From the NCBI RefSeq assembly GCF_001937065.1, contig NZ_MOWR01000004.1, positions 1 through 64,000 on the forward strand: 64,000 bases of DNA, written 5' to 3'. A program made the position numbers and the translations under genes. The stretch is from Streptococcus sp. 'caviae' (GTDB lineage Bacteria; Bacillota; Bacilli; Lactobacillales; Streptococcaceae). This document shows positions 43,571 through 52,203 of the stretch, piece by piece. Position 1 is the stretch's first letter. Every line of letters begins with the position of its first letter. The notes under the pieces are model-generated. The model searched no databases. It had not been told where the DNA came from and saw only the letters and a list, made by a program, of their open reading frames with translations.

Positions 43571-44112
43571 TCAAACGCCCCATTGAGCTTTCTCATGACT
43601 TTTTGGCAGAAGTTTTAGATAAGGATAGCATCGCGGTGGACGCGACCATGGGCAATGGCCATGACACCGCTTTTTTGGCTGCTTTAGCTAAGACAGTCTA
43701 TGCCTTTGATGTGCAGGAACAGGCGGTACAGAAAACTCAAAAACGTTTAGCTCAGCTCGGTTTGGAAAATGCAGGACTCATTTTGGACGGTCATGAGAAT
43801 CTGGATCACTATGTGACCGAGCCTATCCGCGCAGCTATTTTCAATCTGGGCTACCTGCCGTCTGCTGATAAGTCCGTTATCACAAAGCCTGACACGACTC
43901 TAATGGCGGTTGAAAAAATTTTGAATCGTTTGGAAGACGGCGGCCGCCTGTCCATCATGATTTACTACGGGCATGAGGGTGGCGATAGGGAAAAAGACGC
44001 TGTGCTGGAGTTTATCAAAAAACTGCCGCAGGAACACTTTGCGACCATGCTTTACCAGCCGCTCAATCAAATCAACACACCGCCATTTCTGGTGATGGTG
44101 GAGAAGTTATAA
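43567..44112 (+). CDS. mnmM: YtqB/MnmM-type SAM-dependent methyltransferase
   Basis: A class I Rossmann methyltransferase of 181 aa: DATMGNGHDTAFLAAL is the SAM glycine loop, with VYAFDVQEQAV and AIFNLGYLP following (NLGYLP as the catalytic-type motif). Bacillus YtqB is the tRNA nm5s2U methyltransferase MnmM. Assignment here rests on motif similarity and the YtqA-like neighbour. Coupled to the radical SAM gene by ATGA overlap. Confidence 0.82.
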   Translation: MIKRPIELSHDFLAEVLDKDSIAVDATMGNGHDTAFLAALAKTVYAFDVQEQAVQKTQKRLAQLGLENAGLILDGHENLDHYVTEPIRAAIFNLGYLPSADKSVITKPDTTLMAVEKILNRLEDGGRLSIMIYYGHEGGDREKDAVLEFIKKLPQEHFATMLYQPLNQINTPPFLVMVEKL

Positions 44113-44127
44113 TATTTTTGCCGGAAA

Positions 44128-44174
44128 CACAAAAACAGCAGACTGCTTTTACTTGTAAACAGTCTGCTGTTTTA
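44128..44174 (+). terminator. Terminator after mnmM
   Basis: AAACAGCAGACT / AGTCTGCTGTTT with a 16-nt loop, then TTA-rich sequence. Confidence 0.85.
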
Positions 44175-44290
44175 TATATGGAATAAGGTTAAGTATCATT
44201 TTTTAAAAGCTCAGCCTGTAAAAAACAAAGCAAGCTGAAATCAGCTGAGAATTGTGCTTGAGTCAATCTGTGCTGAACTTGATAACAGCT

Positions 44291-45073
44291 TTACACCTCC
44301 GGCTTGATAAAGAAGCGCTCCTCATCAATAGGAATAATTTTTACGTGATTGTCATAGAAGTCTGACAGAACTTCCTGAGTGATAATGTCTTCTTTTTTAC
44401 CCTGAGCAACAATTCTTCCTTTTTTCAAAAGAAGAATGTGATCCATGGTGCTGGTGATTTCTTCTGCGTGGTGGGTAACGTAGAGGATCAAAGGAGAATG
44501 CGGCAGTTTAGCAATCATATCAACTTGCTGCAGCAGTTTTTCTCTGGCAAAGAGGTCAAGACCGCTCGTTGCCTCGTCCAAAATGATAATTTCCGGCTCT
44601 TCCATTAAACTTCTGGCAATCAAGAGGAGCTGCTTTTCGCCCTGGGACAGATTGGCATAGGAGCGGCCGAGCAGGTGCTCTCCGCCGATAGATCTCAGCA
44701 TATGGCGCGCTTCATCCAGCTCCTTGTCACCGTAAGCCTTATAAAGAATGCTGGATTTGTATTTTCCGGTCAGGACAATTTTTTCGGCCAGCATATTTTT
44801 CGGCAGGCGCTCAGCAATAAAAGAGCCGACAACTCCAATTTTAGTCCGCATATCGGGAATGTTCCCCTGTCCGAATTTGGTGCCCAAAACCTCAACCTGA
44901 CCGTCTGAAGACCAGTATTCAGCCATAATCAGTTTTAACAAGGTTGTCTTGCCGGAGCCGTTGAGTCCTAAAATGGCCCAGTGCTCTCCCTTATTAACCT
45001 GCCAGTTAAGATTGCTGAGCAAGGTTTTGCCCTGTCTTTTCAGGGTTACATTTTCCATTGAAATAAGTGCCAT
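44291..45073 (-). CDS. ABC transporter ATPase without a partner permease
   Basis: A single ABC ATPase of 260 aa: Walker A GLNGSGKTTLL, signature NLSQGEKQLLLIARSL, Walker B IIILDEATSGLDL and switch His in THHAEEI. The closest families are ModF/YlmA-like ATPases, which often stand alone. No permease or binding protein adjoins it, so transport function is uncertain. GAGGTAAAAG precedes the ATG. Confidence 0.85.
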   Translation of the reverse strand: MALISMENVTLKRQGKTLLSNLNWQVNKGEHWAILGLNGSGKTTLLKLIMAEYWSSDGQVEVLGTKFGQGNIPDMRTKIGVVGSFIAERLPKNMLAEKIVLTGKYKSSILYKAYGDKELDEARHMLRSIGGEHLLGRSYANLSQGEKQLLLIARSLMEEPEIIILDEATSGLDLFAREKLLQQVDMIAKLPHSPLILYVTHHAEEITSTMDHILLLKKGRIVAQGKKEDIITQEVLSDFYDNHVKIIPIDEERFFIKPEV

Positions 45074-45122
45074 CTTTTACCTCTTTGTCGTTTAATTGTT
45101 ATTTATTATAACACAAAAATAT

Positions 45123-45129
45123 GGTAAAA
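45123..45129 (+). promoter_or_regulatory. Promoter of the AI-2E family gene
   Basis: The extended -10 TGGTAAAAT around 45121-45129, 20 nt before the start codon. Confidence 0.55.
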
Positions 45130-45149
45130 TAAGCGCAAAAGGAGAGATT

Positions 45150-46244
45150 ATGTTTAAGAACAACAGATTATTCTTTTGGACAGTAGAGGCTTTGCTGCTG
45201 ACCTTGATTCTTTTTACCTGGCGGCAGATGGGGAGCATTTTTAGCCCTTTTTTCAGTGTTGCTAAGACCTTCTTCATGCCCTTTTTGCTGGGCGGTTTTC
45301 TTTATTATATCACCGATCCTGCTGTTACTTTCTTAGAAAAACGTTTTAAGATGAAGCGGATTTGGGCGATTGTCATTATCTTTGCGGCTTTAATTTCCTT
45401 ACTGATCTTCTCGATTACCAGCCTGATTCCTAATTTAATTAATCAGCTGACGGACTTGATATCAGCCAGTCAGAACATTTATGTAGGCCTGCAGGATTTA
45501 TTCAATGAATGGAAGGACAATCCGGCCTTTAAAAACATTGATATTAACGGCCTCTTGAAACAATTTAACCTGTCTTATGTGGATATTTTGGAAAATGTCC
45601 TCAACAGTGTAACAGTCAGTGTTTCCAGTATCGTTTCCATGATTACAAATATTGTGATGGTGTTGATCATCACACCGGTCATCTTATTTTATCTGTTAAA
45701 GGATGGCGAAGGGCTGCTGCCTATGCTGGAGCGCTCTATTCTAAAGAACGATACCCATGATATCAGCAAGCTTATGGGACAGATGAACAAGACGATTTCA
45801 CGCTATATCAGCGGTGTTGCGATTGATGCGGCCTTTATCTTTGTTTTTGCTCTCATTGGCTACCATTTCATGGGTATTCAGTATGCCTTTCTCTTTGCCC
45901 TGGTTGCGGGAGTTACCAATGTTGTTCCTTATGTCGGTCCTTATTTGGGACTGACGCCCGTTGTTTTAGCCTATATTGTCAGTGATCCTAAAAAAATGAT
46001 TATTGCTATTATTTACATCATGACCCTGCAGCAGATTGACGGTAACATCGTTTATCCGCGTGTTGTCGGCAGTGCCATGAAAATCCACCCCTTGACCATT
46101 ATGGTGCTTTTGGTTTTGGGCGGCAATATTGCAGGGCTTGTCGGCATGTTAGTTGCAGTACCGGCTTATGCTATTATCAAGGAAATCGTAAAATTCATCG
46201 CTGGTGTTTATGAGTATCACAAGAAAAACAAAATTGTGTTATAA
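45150..46244 (+). CDS. AI-2E transporter family (UPF0118) permease
   Basis: A polytopic membrane protein of 364 aa with about eight helices and a large extracytoplasmic loop (residues about 100-160). The conserved C-terminal part includes VTNVVPYVGPYLGLTP and QQIDGNIVYPRVVG. Family members export small molecules or exchange sodium and protons; the AI-2 name comes from TqsA and does not prove the substrate. ATG 45150 follows GGAGAGA. Confidence 0.88.
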   Translation: MFKNNRLFFWTVEALLLTLILFTWRQMGSIFSPFFSVAKTFFMPFLLGGFLYYITDPAVTFLEKRFKMKRIWAIVIIFAALISLLIFSITSLIPNLINQLTDLISASQNIYVGLQDLFNEWKDNPAFKNIDINGLLKQFNLSYVDILENVLNSVTVSVSSIVSMITNIVMVLIITPVILFYLLKDGEGLLPMLERSILKNDTHDISKLMGQMNKTISRYISGVAIDAAFIFVFALIGYHFMGIQYAFLFALVAGVTNVVPYVGPYLGLTPVVLAYIVSDPKKMIIAIIYIMTLQQIDGNIVYPRVVGSAMKIHPLTIMVLLVLGGNIAGLVGMLVAVPAYAIIKEIVKFIAGVYEYHKKNKIVL

Positions 46245-46283
46245 TAGACTGACTATATATCATTTAGGAGAAAAATAACGAAT

Positions 46284-47621
46284 ATGGAAGACCCTGGTAG
46301 TCAATCCTTAATCTTACAATTCTTACTACTGCTTATTTTGACGCTTTGCAATGCCTTCTTTTCAGCCACTGAAATGGCTCTGGTATCTTTGAACCGTGCG
46401 CGCGTTGAACAAAAAGCTGAAGAAGGCGACAAAAAATACATCCGTCTCTTGAAAGTTTTAGAAAAACCAAATCATTTTCTCTCTACCATTCAAGTTGGCA
46501 TAACCCTCATCACCCTTTTGTCTGGGGCAAGCTTAGCAGATTCTCTGGGACGTGAGATTGCCGCCTGGTTCGGCAACTCGGCAACAGCACGAACTGCAGG
46601 CAGTATCATCGCCCTTGCGTTTTTGACTTATATTTCAATTGTCTTAGGAGAGCTCTATCCCAAGCGTATCGCCCTCAATCTAAAGGACAGTCTGGCGGTG
46701 TATTCAGCTCCGCTTATTATTCTGCTGGGTAAGCTCGTCAGTCCTTTTGTCTGGCTCCTTTCGGCTTCAACCAATCTGCTGAGCCGTATCACGCCCATGA
46801 CTTTTGATGATGCCGATGAGAAAATGACGCGTGATGAAATCGAGTATATGCTGACAAACAGCGAAGAGACTCTGGATGCCGATGAAATCGAAATGCTGCA
46901 GGGTGTCTTTTCGCTCGATGAGCTGATGGCGCGTGAGGTTATGGTTCCTCGGACCGATGCTTTTATGGTTGATATCAACGATGATACCGGTGATATTATT
47001 CAGGCTATTTTAAATGAGAGGTTTTCCCGCATTCCTGTTTATGATGGGGATAAGGATAAAATTATCGGTCTTATTCATACAAAGAGGCTCTTAGATGCCG
47101 GTTTCAAAGAAGGCTTTGATCATATCAACCTCCGCAAGATTTTACAGGAACCGCTTTTTGTGCCGGAGACCATTTTTGTCAATGACCTCCTGACGGCTCT
47201 TCGAAATACTCAAAATCAAATGGCTATTCTTTTAGATGAATACGGCGGTGTGGCAGGTCTCGTGACGCTGGAAGACCTTCTGGAAGAAATTGTCGGTGAA
47301 ATTGATGACGAGACAGATAAGGCTGCAGTTTCTGTCCGCGAGATTGCAGACCATACTTACATTGTTCTTGGAACGATGACGCTCAATGATTTTAACGAAT
47401 ATTTTGAAACAGACCTTGAAAGTGATGATGTTGATACCATTGCCGGCTTTTACCTGACCGGTGTCGGAACGATTCCAAGTCAGGACGAAAAAGAGCATTT
47501 CACTGTTGAGAGCAATAATAAACACTTGGAGCTGATCAATGACAAGGTTAAAGACGGACGCATAACCAAACTGAAATTGCTGGTAACAGAAATTGAAGAA
47601 GCAGAAGATGAAAAAGACTAA
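46284..47621 (+). CDS. CNNM/CorC (hemolysin C) family protein
   Basis: Domain order: DUF21 transmembrane domain (1-190, four helices, with CNAFFSATEMALVSLNRARVEQ), two CBS domains (about 205-330) and a C-terminal CorC_HlyC domain (about 345-430). The family controls Mg2+ efflux or resistance to divalent cations. It has 445 aa. The ribosome site AGGAG is 12 nt from the ATG, longer than usual. TATAAT at 46240-46245 overlaps the stop of the previous gene, so it has its own promoter. Confidence 0.9.
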   Translation: MEDPGSQSLILQFLLLLILTLCNAFFSATEMALVSLNRARVEQKAEEGDKKYIRLLKVLEKPNHFLSTIQVGITLITLLSGASLADSLGREIAAWFGNSATARTAGSIIALAFLTYISIVLGELYPKRIALNLKDSLAVYSAPLIILLGKLVSPFVWLLSASTNLLSRITPMTFDDADEKMTRDEIEYMLTNSEETLDADEIEMLQGVFSLDELMAREVMVPRTDAFMVDINDDTGDIIQAILNERFSRIPVYDGDKDKIIGLIHTKRLLDAGFKEGFDHINLRKILQEPLFVPETIFVNDLLTALRNTQNQMAILLDEYGGVAGLVTLEDLLEEIVGEIDDETDKAAVSVREIADHTYIVLGTMTLNDFNEYFETDLESDDVDTIAGFYLTGVGTIPSQDEKEHFTVESNNKHLELINDKVKDGRITKLKLLVTEIEEAEDEKD

Positions 47622-47643
47622 ACAGAATGTTAGTCTTTTTTTC
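47608..47643 (+). terminator. Terminator overlapping the end of the CorC-like gene
   Basis: AAAAAGACTAA / TTAGTCTTTTT with an 8-nt loop and T tract. The left arm contains the last codons and the stop. Confidence 0.85.
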
Positions 47644-47654
47644 GCTTAAAGTGT

Positions 47655-47660
47655 TATAAT
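47655..47660 (+). promoter_or_regulatory. pflA promoter -10
   Basis: TATAAT 35 nt before the pflA start. The -35 region is poor. Confidence 0.6.
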
Positions 47661-47668
47661 AAAGATAA

Positions 47669-47682
47669 GAAAAACGTTTACA
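47669..47682 (+). promoter_or_regulatory. Candidate cre (CcpA) site in the pflA leader
   Basis: GAAAAACGTTTACA fits 8 of 10 fixed positions of the cre consensus (TGNAANCGNTNNCA). It lies about 10 nt after the -10, where CcpA would repress. Pyruvate formate-lyase functions are known CcpA targets in streptococci; this site is only a candidate. Confidence 0.4.
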
Positions 47683-47694
47683 GGAAAGAAAATT

Positions 47695-48486
47695 ATGACA
47701 GAAGAAATTGACTACAGGAAGGTAACCGGACTTGTTCACTCTACAGAATCTTTTGGTTCTGTTGACGGTCCGGGCGTGCGCTTTGTCGTTTTTATGCAGG
47801 GCTGCCAAATGCGGTGCCAGTACTGCCACAACCCAGATACTTGGGCAATGACCAATGACAGAGCAACAGAACGAACAGCAGAAGATGTTTTGGAGGAAGC
47901 TCTGCGTTTTAAGGGATTTTGGGGCGATAAAGGAGGCATTACAGTCTCCGGCGGTGAAGCGACCCTTCAAATTGATTTTTTGATTGCCCTTTTTACCTTG
48001 GCTAAAGAAAAAGGCATTCATACAACTCTGGATACCTGTGCGCTTACCTTTAGAAATACGCCCGCCTATCTGGAAAAATACAATAAATTGATGGCAGTTA
48101 CTGATCTGGTGCTTTTGGATATCAAGGAAATCAACCCAGAACAGCATAAAATTGTTACCGGTCACGGCAACAAAACGATTCTGGCCTGTGCCCGCTATCT
48201 GTCTGATATCGGTAAGCCTGTTTGGATTCGTCACGTTTTAGTGCCGGGTCTGACAGACCGCGATGAAGATTTGATCAAATTGGGTGAATTTGTCAAGACC
48301 TTGAAAAATGTTGAGCGTTTTGAAGTGCTTCCTTATCATACCATGGGAGTCTTCAAATGGCATGAACTGGGGATTCCTTATGCCTTAGAAGGCGTCAAGC
48401 CGCCGACGCCGGACCGCGTTCGCAATGCCAAGGAACTCATGCACACAGAAACCTACGAAGAATACAAGCGCAGAATCAATGGCTAA
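47695..48486 (+). CDS. pflA: Pyruvate formate-lyase activating enzyme
   Basis: A radical SAM enzyme that installs the glycyl radical on PFL. The iron-sulfur cysteines Cys37, Cys41 and Cys44 lie in QGCQMRCQYCHNP. The N-terminal HSTESFGSVDGPGVRFVVF, TVSGGEATLQ and VLVPGLTD are family hallmarks. It has 263 aa. The pfl gene itself is not in the window. Confidence 0.96.
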   Translation: MTEEIDYRKVTGLVHSTESFGSVDGPGVRFVVFMQGCQMRCQYCHNPDTWAMTNDRATERTAEDVLEEALRFKGFWGDKGGITVSGGEATLQIDFLIALFTLAKEKGIHTTLDTCALTFRNTPAYLEKYNKLMAVTDLVLLDIKEINPEQHKIVTGHGNKTILACARYLSDIGKPVWIRHVLVPGLTDRDEDLIKLGEFVKTLKNVERFEVLPYHTMGVFKWHELGIPYALEGVKPPTPDRVRNAKELMHTETYEEYKRRING

Positions 48487-48551
48487 GATACCAATGATGG
48501 TAGATTGAAAGGGCAGCTGCTCTACATGTTTCGTTCTTATAACTGATTATA

Positions 48552-48584
48552 GAAGGCTGAAATGAACGTTTTCGGCCTTTTTTG
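48552..48584 (+). terminator. pflA terminator
   Basis: AAGGCTGAAA / TTTTCGGCCTT with a short loop and six Ts. Confidence 0.75.
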
Positions 48585-48692
48585 CTGCTTAAAAACTGAT
48601 CTTTAAATTCTTTGAAATTCGGCTAAAGCTTCTTTTGCTTAATGACATCAAATTTGGTAAAATGAGATGAAAAATAAAAACGAGGTAATGTT

Positions 48693-49625
48693 ATGTCTAA
48701 AATTTTAGTTTTTGGTCACCAAAATCCAGATTCAGATGCTATTGGATCATCAGTAGCTTATGCCTATTTGAAACGCCAGCTTGGTACAGACGCTGAAGCT
48801 GTTGCTCTGGGAGAGCCTAATGAAGAAACAGCCTTTGTTCTGGATTATTTTGGTGTTGAGGCACCGCGTGTTGTTACATCTGCTAAAGCAGAAGGTGCCG
48901 AACAAGTCATTTTAACTGACCACAATGAGTTTCAGCAGTCTATTGCTGACATTCGTGATGTTGAAGTGATTGAAGTGGTTGACCATCACCGTGTCGCTAA
49001 TTTTGAAACGGCAAATCCTCTTTATATGCGTTTAGAACCTGTCGGCTCTGCTTCATCAATCGTTTATCGTCTCTATAAGGAAAACGGCGTAGCCATTCCA
49101 AAAGAAATTGCAGGATTAATGCTGTCAGGTCTGATTTCAGACACGCTTTTGCTGAAATCGCCAACGACTCATGCTTCTGATCCGGCAGTTGCTGAAGATT
49201 TGGCTAAGATTGCCGGTGTTGATTTGCAGGAATATGGTTTGGCTATGCTTAAGGCTGGTACTAATTTGGCCAGCAAATCAGCTGAGGAACTGGTTGATAT
49301 TGATGCCAAAACATTCGAACTTAACGGCAATCAAGTACGGGTAGCACAGGTTAATACGGTCGATATCAATGACGTTTTGGAACGTCAGTCGGAAATTGAA
49401 GCAGCTATTAAAGCTTCACAAGCAGCCAATGGTTATTCAGATTTTGTCTTGATGATTACGGATATTTTAAATTCAAATTCGGAAATCTTAGCTTTGGGTG
49501 CTAACATGGATAAGGTTGAAGCAGCTTTCAACTTCAAACTCGAAAACAACCATGCTTTCCTTAAAGGCGCTGTTTCCCGCAAGAAACAAGTTGTGCCTCA
49601 GCTGACGGAAAGTTTTAATGCCTAG
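48693..49625 (+). CDS. ppaC: Manganese-dependent inorganic pyrophosphatase
   Basis: A family II pyrophosphatase of the DHH superfamily, 310 aa. Mn-binding motifs are [20 protein letters not shown] and VDHHRVANF. The C-terminal DHHA2 domain has the RKKQVVP Lys/Arg pair for substrate binding. AGGTAATG supplies the ribosome site, and an extended -10 TTGGTAAAAT lies about 30 nt upstream. Confidence 0.96.
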   Translation: MSKILVFGHQNPDSDAIGSSVAYAYLKRQLGTDAEAVALGEPNEETAFVLDYFGVEAPRVVTSAKAEGAEQVILTDHNEFQQSIADIRDVEVIEVVDHHRVANFETANPLYMRLEPVGSASSIVYRLYKENGVAIPKEIAGLMLSGLISDTLLLKSPTTHASDPAVAEDLAKIAGVDLQEYGLAMLKAGTNLASKSAEELVDIDAKTFELNGNQVRVAQVNTVDINDVLERQSEIEAAIKASQAANGYSDFVLMITDILNSNSEILALGANMDKVEAAFNFKLENNHAFLKGAVSRKKQVVPQLTESFNA

Positions 49626-49676
49626 CATAATAAAATAAGGCTCCTTGTCAACTGTAGTGGGTGATGAAAAGCTGTA

Positions 49677-49711
49677 CTCTGGAGAGAACCTGATTGGTTC
49701 TCTCCTTTTTA
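49677..49711 (+). terminator. ppaC terminator
   Basis: GGAGAGAACC / GGTTCTCTCC with a 5-nt loop and six Ts. A second perfect hairpin GTACGAC-6-GTCGTAC follows at 49713-49732 without T tract. Confidence 0.9.
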
Positions 49712-49794
49712 AGTACGACGGGCATGTCGTACATCTGAGGTGCGGGTCCTCTACTCGATTAAAAAATAATGGTTTCTGTCAGGAGCCTATTTTA

Positions 49795-49803
49795 TGATAC
49801 AAT
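49795..49803 (+). promoter_or_regulatory. Promoter of the gene remnant and DUF1803 gene
   Basis: The extended -10 TGATACAAT at 49795-49803. The start point would lie about 3 nt before the remnant's ATG. Confidence 0.55.
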
Positions 49804-49812
49804 AGAGCTGTT

Positions 49813-49908
49813 ATGAAAATTCAGCATTTGCAAAGCGGCGATTTGCTTTTTACAGCCGATCAGTCTGATATGGGCCAAGCACTTGGTTTATTGAGGAGGA
49901 CTGGATGA
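49813..49908 (+). pseudogene. Truncated gene start, possibly a YiiX/NlpC-P60-like hydrolase
   Basis: A 31-codon ORF. Its sequence HLQSGDLLFTADQSDMGQAL resembles the N terminus of YiiX/YebB-type cysteine hydrolases, which open with a GDLLF motif. It stops after LLRRTG, in the start codon of the next gene, so the body of the gene is missing. It has a promoter and its end overlaps the DUF1803 start (ATGA). It may be a deletion scar or could now serve as a leader peptide. Confidence 0.5.
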
Positions 49909-50555
49909 TTAAAATTTACAATGGCAGCAAATTAACGCGCCAGCCATTTTTTACAGCTCTTATCAATTATCTGCAGCTTCATGATGATGTCACACTCCGG
50001 CAGATTAAGACGGATTTTGCTGCGGTTAAGAATTTGGAACGTTCGATCGAAGACTATGTGCAGGCGGGTTATATTTTGCGTGAGAATAAGCGTTACAGCA
50101 ATGCTTTTGAACTGTTAAAAGATCTTGACGGTCTGGCGCTGGACAGTCAGATTTTTGTAGATGACCAGTCGTCCATTTACCAAGATCTGCAAACTTTAAC
50201 TTTTGAAACCTGCCTGTCCAATCAGACCAACAAGGCGCTTATTGTCGAGAAAACAAGTATTAGCAGGGATTCACTGACCTTATCCAATTACTTTTTTAAA
50301 CTTAAAGAAAATCTGCCTCTGTCAAGCGAACAAGAGCCGCTCTACCGTTTGCTGGGAGACGTCAATCCCGAATACGCCCTCAAATACATGACCAGCTTTC
50401 TTTTGAAATTTGGCCGTAAAGATGAAGTCGCTCAGAAGCGTCCTGATATTTTTGTTCAGGCTCTGGATTTATTGGGTTATATTGAAAAGAATGCTGAGGA
50501 CAAGTACCGACTGAAAATGGCTTTTAATAAGGAGAGCCTGATCTTCGCGTCTTAA
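49905..50555 (+). CDS. DUF1803-family protein
   Basis: A protein of 216 aa, no membrane segment or signal. The N-terminal about 70 residues look like a winged-helix-type unit (FFTALINYLQLHDDVTLRQIK ... YIQAGYILRENKRYS-type segment). The rest is helical. The family is confined to streptococci and relatives and has no known function. The start is supported by AGGAGGA 6 nt upstream. It lies between ppaC and an unrelated regulator. Confidence 0.65.
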   Translation: MIKIYNGSKLTRQPFFTALINYLQLHDDVTLRQIKTDFAAVKNLERSIEDYVQAGYILRENKRYSNAFELLKDLDGLALDSQIFVDDQSSIYQDLQTLTFETCLSNQTNKALIVEKTSISRDSLTLSNYFFKLKENLPLSSEQEPLYRLLGDVNPEYALKYMTSFLLKFGRKDEVAQKRPDIFVQALDLLGYIEKNAEDKYRLKMAFNKESLIFAS

Positions 50556-50575
50556 AGATTTGGCGGATAGGAAAA

Positions 50576-51502
50576 ATGAAATTAGAAAGATTACTAGCTA
50601 TTTTATCCCTGCTTTCAGAAAGAGATAAGGTAACCGCTAAAGAACTGGCGGAAAAATTTGAGGTGTCCAAGCGCACGATTTACCGGGATTTGGACAGCCT
50701 TAATCAGGCCGGTCTTCCGATTGTTTCTTATGCCGGCCGCAGCGGCGGCCTTTCGCTGATGAAACATTATAAAATGGATAAGCGTATCTTATCAACGGCA
50801 GATCTTAAAAATCTTGACTCTGCTTTAAAGGGTCTGCAAAGTATCAAGCAGCAGCCAGATTTGACTGCTTTGATAGCAAAACTGCTGCCTGAAGAAAAAG
50901 ATGAGACTTCTCGGGCTGATCACTATATTAATTTTTCTTCTTGGTATGCAAATAGTTTTGCTCAAAAGAAAATTGAGATCTTGCAGAAAGCCATTGAAAC
51001 AAGAAATTGTATTCTGTTAGACTATGTTTCAAAAACTGGCAGAAGGAAGCGAAAAATTGAGCCTTATCAATTAGTCTTCAAAGATTCGGCCTGGTATTTA
51101 TATGCTTTTTGCCGAGAGCGAGAAGACTTTCGTCTTTTTAAACTGCAGCGGATGGCCTCACTGACTTTATTAGAGAAAGTGTTTCCAGTTCGTCCTTGTC
51201 CGCCGTTAACATTTCAAAAGACGGCTTATTCTGATTTTTCTTTAGACCCGATTGAAGGTTATATCAAGGTTGTTTTAGCTTACAAGCCTGAAGATGCCTT
51301 TGCTATAACCAAGGTACTGGATGCGTCAATACTAGCTGCTTGTAAAGAGCAGGGCAAGATTGTATTTTATACTTCAAGTTTGTCTGTCGCTTGTCATTTG
51401 GTGTTTCAGCTGCTAACAGCAGTCGAGGTTTTGGCCCCTGCTGAGCTACAGCAGTTGGTCAAAGAAAAGCTGAAGACAATTGAATCATTGTATAAAAGAT
51501 GA
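50576..51502 (+). CDS. YafY-type HTH/WYL transcriptional regulator
   Basis: An N-terminal HTH_11 winged helix (residues 1-55: VTAKELAEKFEVSKRTIYRDLDSL) and a WYL ligand-sensing domain from about 140 (LLDYVSKTGRRKRKIEPYQL...WYLYAFCRE), followed by a WCX extension, 308 aa. The DJ-1 gene is next but behind a terminator and its own promoter, so it is a possible target. Confidence 0.88.
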   Translation: MKLERLLAILSLLSERDKVTAKELAEKFEVSKRTIYRDLDSLNQAGLPIVSYAGRSGGLSLMKHYKMDKRILSTADLKNLDSALKGLQSIKQQPDLTALIAKLLPEEKDETSRADHYINFSSWYANSFAQKKIEILQKAIETRNCILLDYVSKTGRRKRKIEPYQLVFKDSAWYLYAFCREREDFRLFKLQRMASLTLLEKVFPVRPCPPLTFQKTAYSDFSLDPIEGYIKVVLAYKPEDAFAITKVLDASILAACKEQGKIVFYTSSLSVACHLVFQLLTAVEVLAPAELQQLVKEKLKTIESLYKR

Positions 51503-51524
51503 CATAAAGCTGTCATCTTTTTTG
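51496..51524 (+). terminator. Terminator overlapping the WYL regulator stop
   Basis: AAGATGACA / TGTCATCTT with a 6-nt loop and six Ts; the stop codon lies in the left arm. A -10 TATACT follows at 51528-51533 for the next gene. Confidence 0.85.
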
Positions 51525-51565
51525 GGTTATACTATAGGCGATAATAGAAGAAAGTAGGCAGAACA

Positions 51566-52141
51566 ATGAAAAATGACATTCTTGTTTATGTATTTGATGA
51601 TTATGCGGACTGGGAGCCAGCCTATGTTTGCTCGGAATTAAACCGGCAGGACAGCCCCTTTCAGATTAAAACCATTGGCTCAGACAAGCAGCCTAAAAAA
51701 TCCATGGGTGGATTTCGCGTGATTCCTGACTATGATCTGACGGATTATCCTAAGGATTTTAAACTGCTGATTATTCCTGGTGGAGACAGCTGGCTGGAGG
51801 GCAAAAATACGGAGATTTTGCCTGTGGTGGACTATGCTGTCTGCCATCGGATACCGATTGCTGCTATTTGTGCCGCGACCAATTTTTTAGCTGAAAATGC
51901 TTACTTGAATCATGTCAGGCACACTGGCAATACCCTTGAATTTATAAAAAAAGCAGCTCCGCATTATCGTGGAGAAGATTTTTATATAGAAGAACAGGCA
52001 GTCAGTGATGGTGGTGTTGTGACAGCAAATGGGACAGCAGCCTTAGAATTTGCCAGAGAAATTTTCCTCTTACTAAATAGTAAAAATCCTCAGGAAATAG
52101 AGGATTGGTATCACTTTACCAAAGTGGGGTTTTATCATTAA
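51566..52141 (+). CDS. DJ-1/PfpI-family protein
   Basis: A type 1 glutamine amidotransferase-like fold of 191 aa. The nucleophile elbow Cys is in AAICAATNFLAENA. Acidic residues come from LIIPGGDSW. Family members act as glyoxalase III/deglycase, chaperone or protease, and none can be chosen. It follows a WYL regulator; a stress-responsive role is plausible. Confidence 0.85.
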   Translation: MKNDILVYVFDDYADWEPAYVCSELNRQDSPFQIKTIGSDKQPKKSMGGFRVIPDYDLTDYPKDFKLLIIPGGDSWLEGKNTEILPVVDYAVCHRIPIAAICAATNFLAENAYLNHVRHTGNTLEFIKKAAPHYRGEDFYIEEQAVSDGGVVTANGTAALEFAREIFLLLNSKNPQEIEDWYHFTKVGFYH

Positions 52142-52175
52142 ACAGCTTTTAATATCATCTTATTTTGAAAAAATG

Positions 52176-52181
52176 TATAAT
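52176..52181 (+). promoter_or_regulatory. -10 of the SAP-protein operon
   Basis: TATAAT 23-32 nt before the start of the SAP/DUF6434-type gene. Confidence 0.5.
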
Positions 52182-52203
52182 AATAGAAAGTAGGAAATTA
52201 TGA

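Noticed and set aside
44200-44290. Possible terminator of the orphan ABC ATPase
   Set aside because: The stem AGCTGA/TCAGCT is only six pairs and the T tract is interrupted and distant, so support is weak.
49713-49732. Perfect GTACGAC/GTCGTAC hairpin as a second terminator
   Set aside because: There is no T tract on either strand. It is kept only as a note in the ppaC terminator entry.
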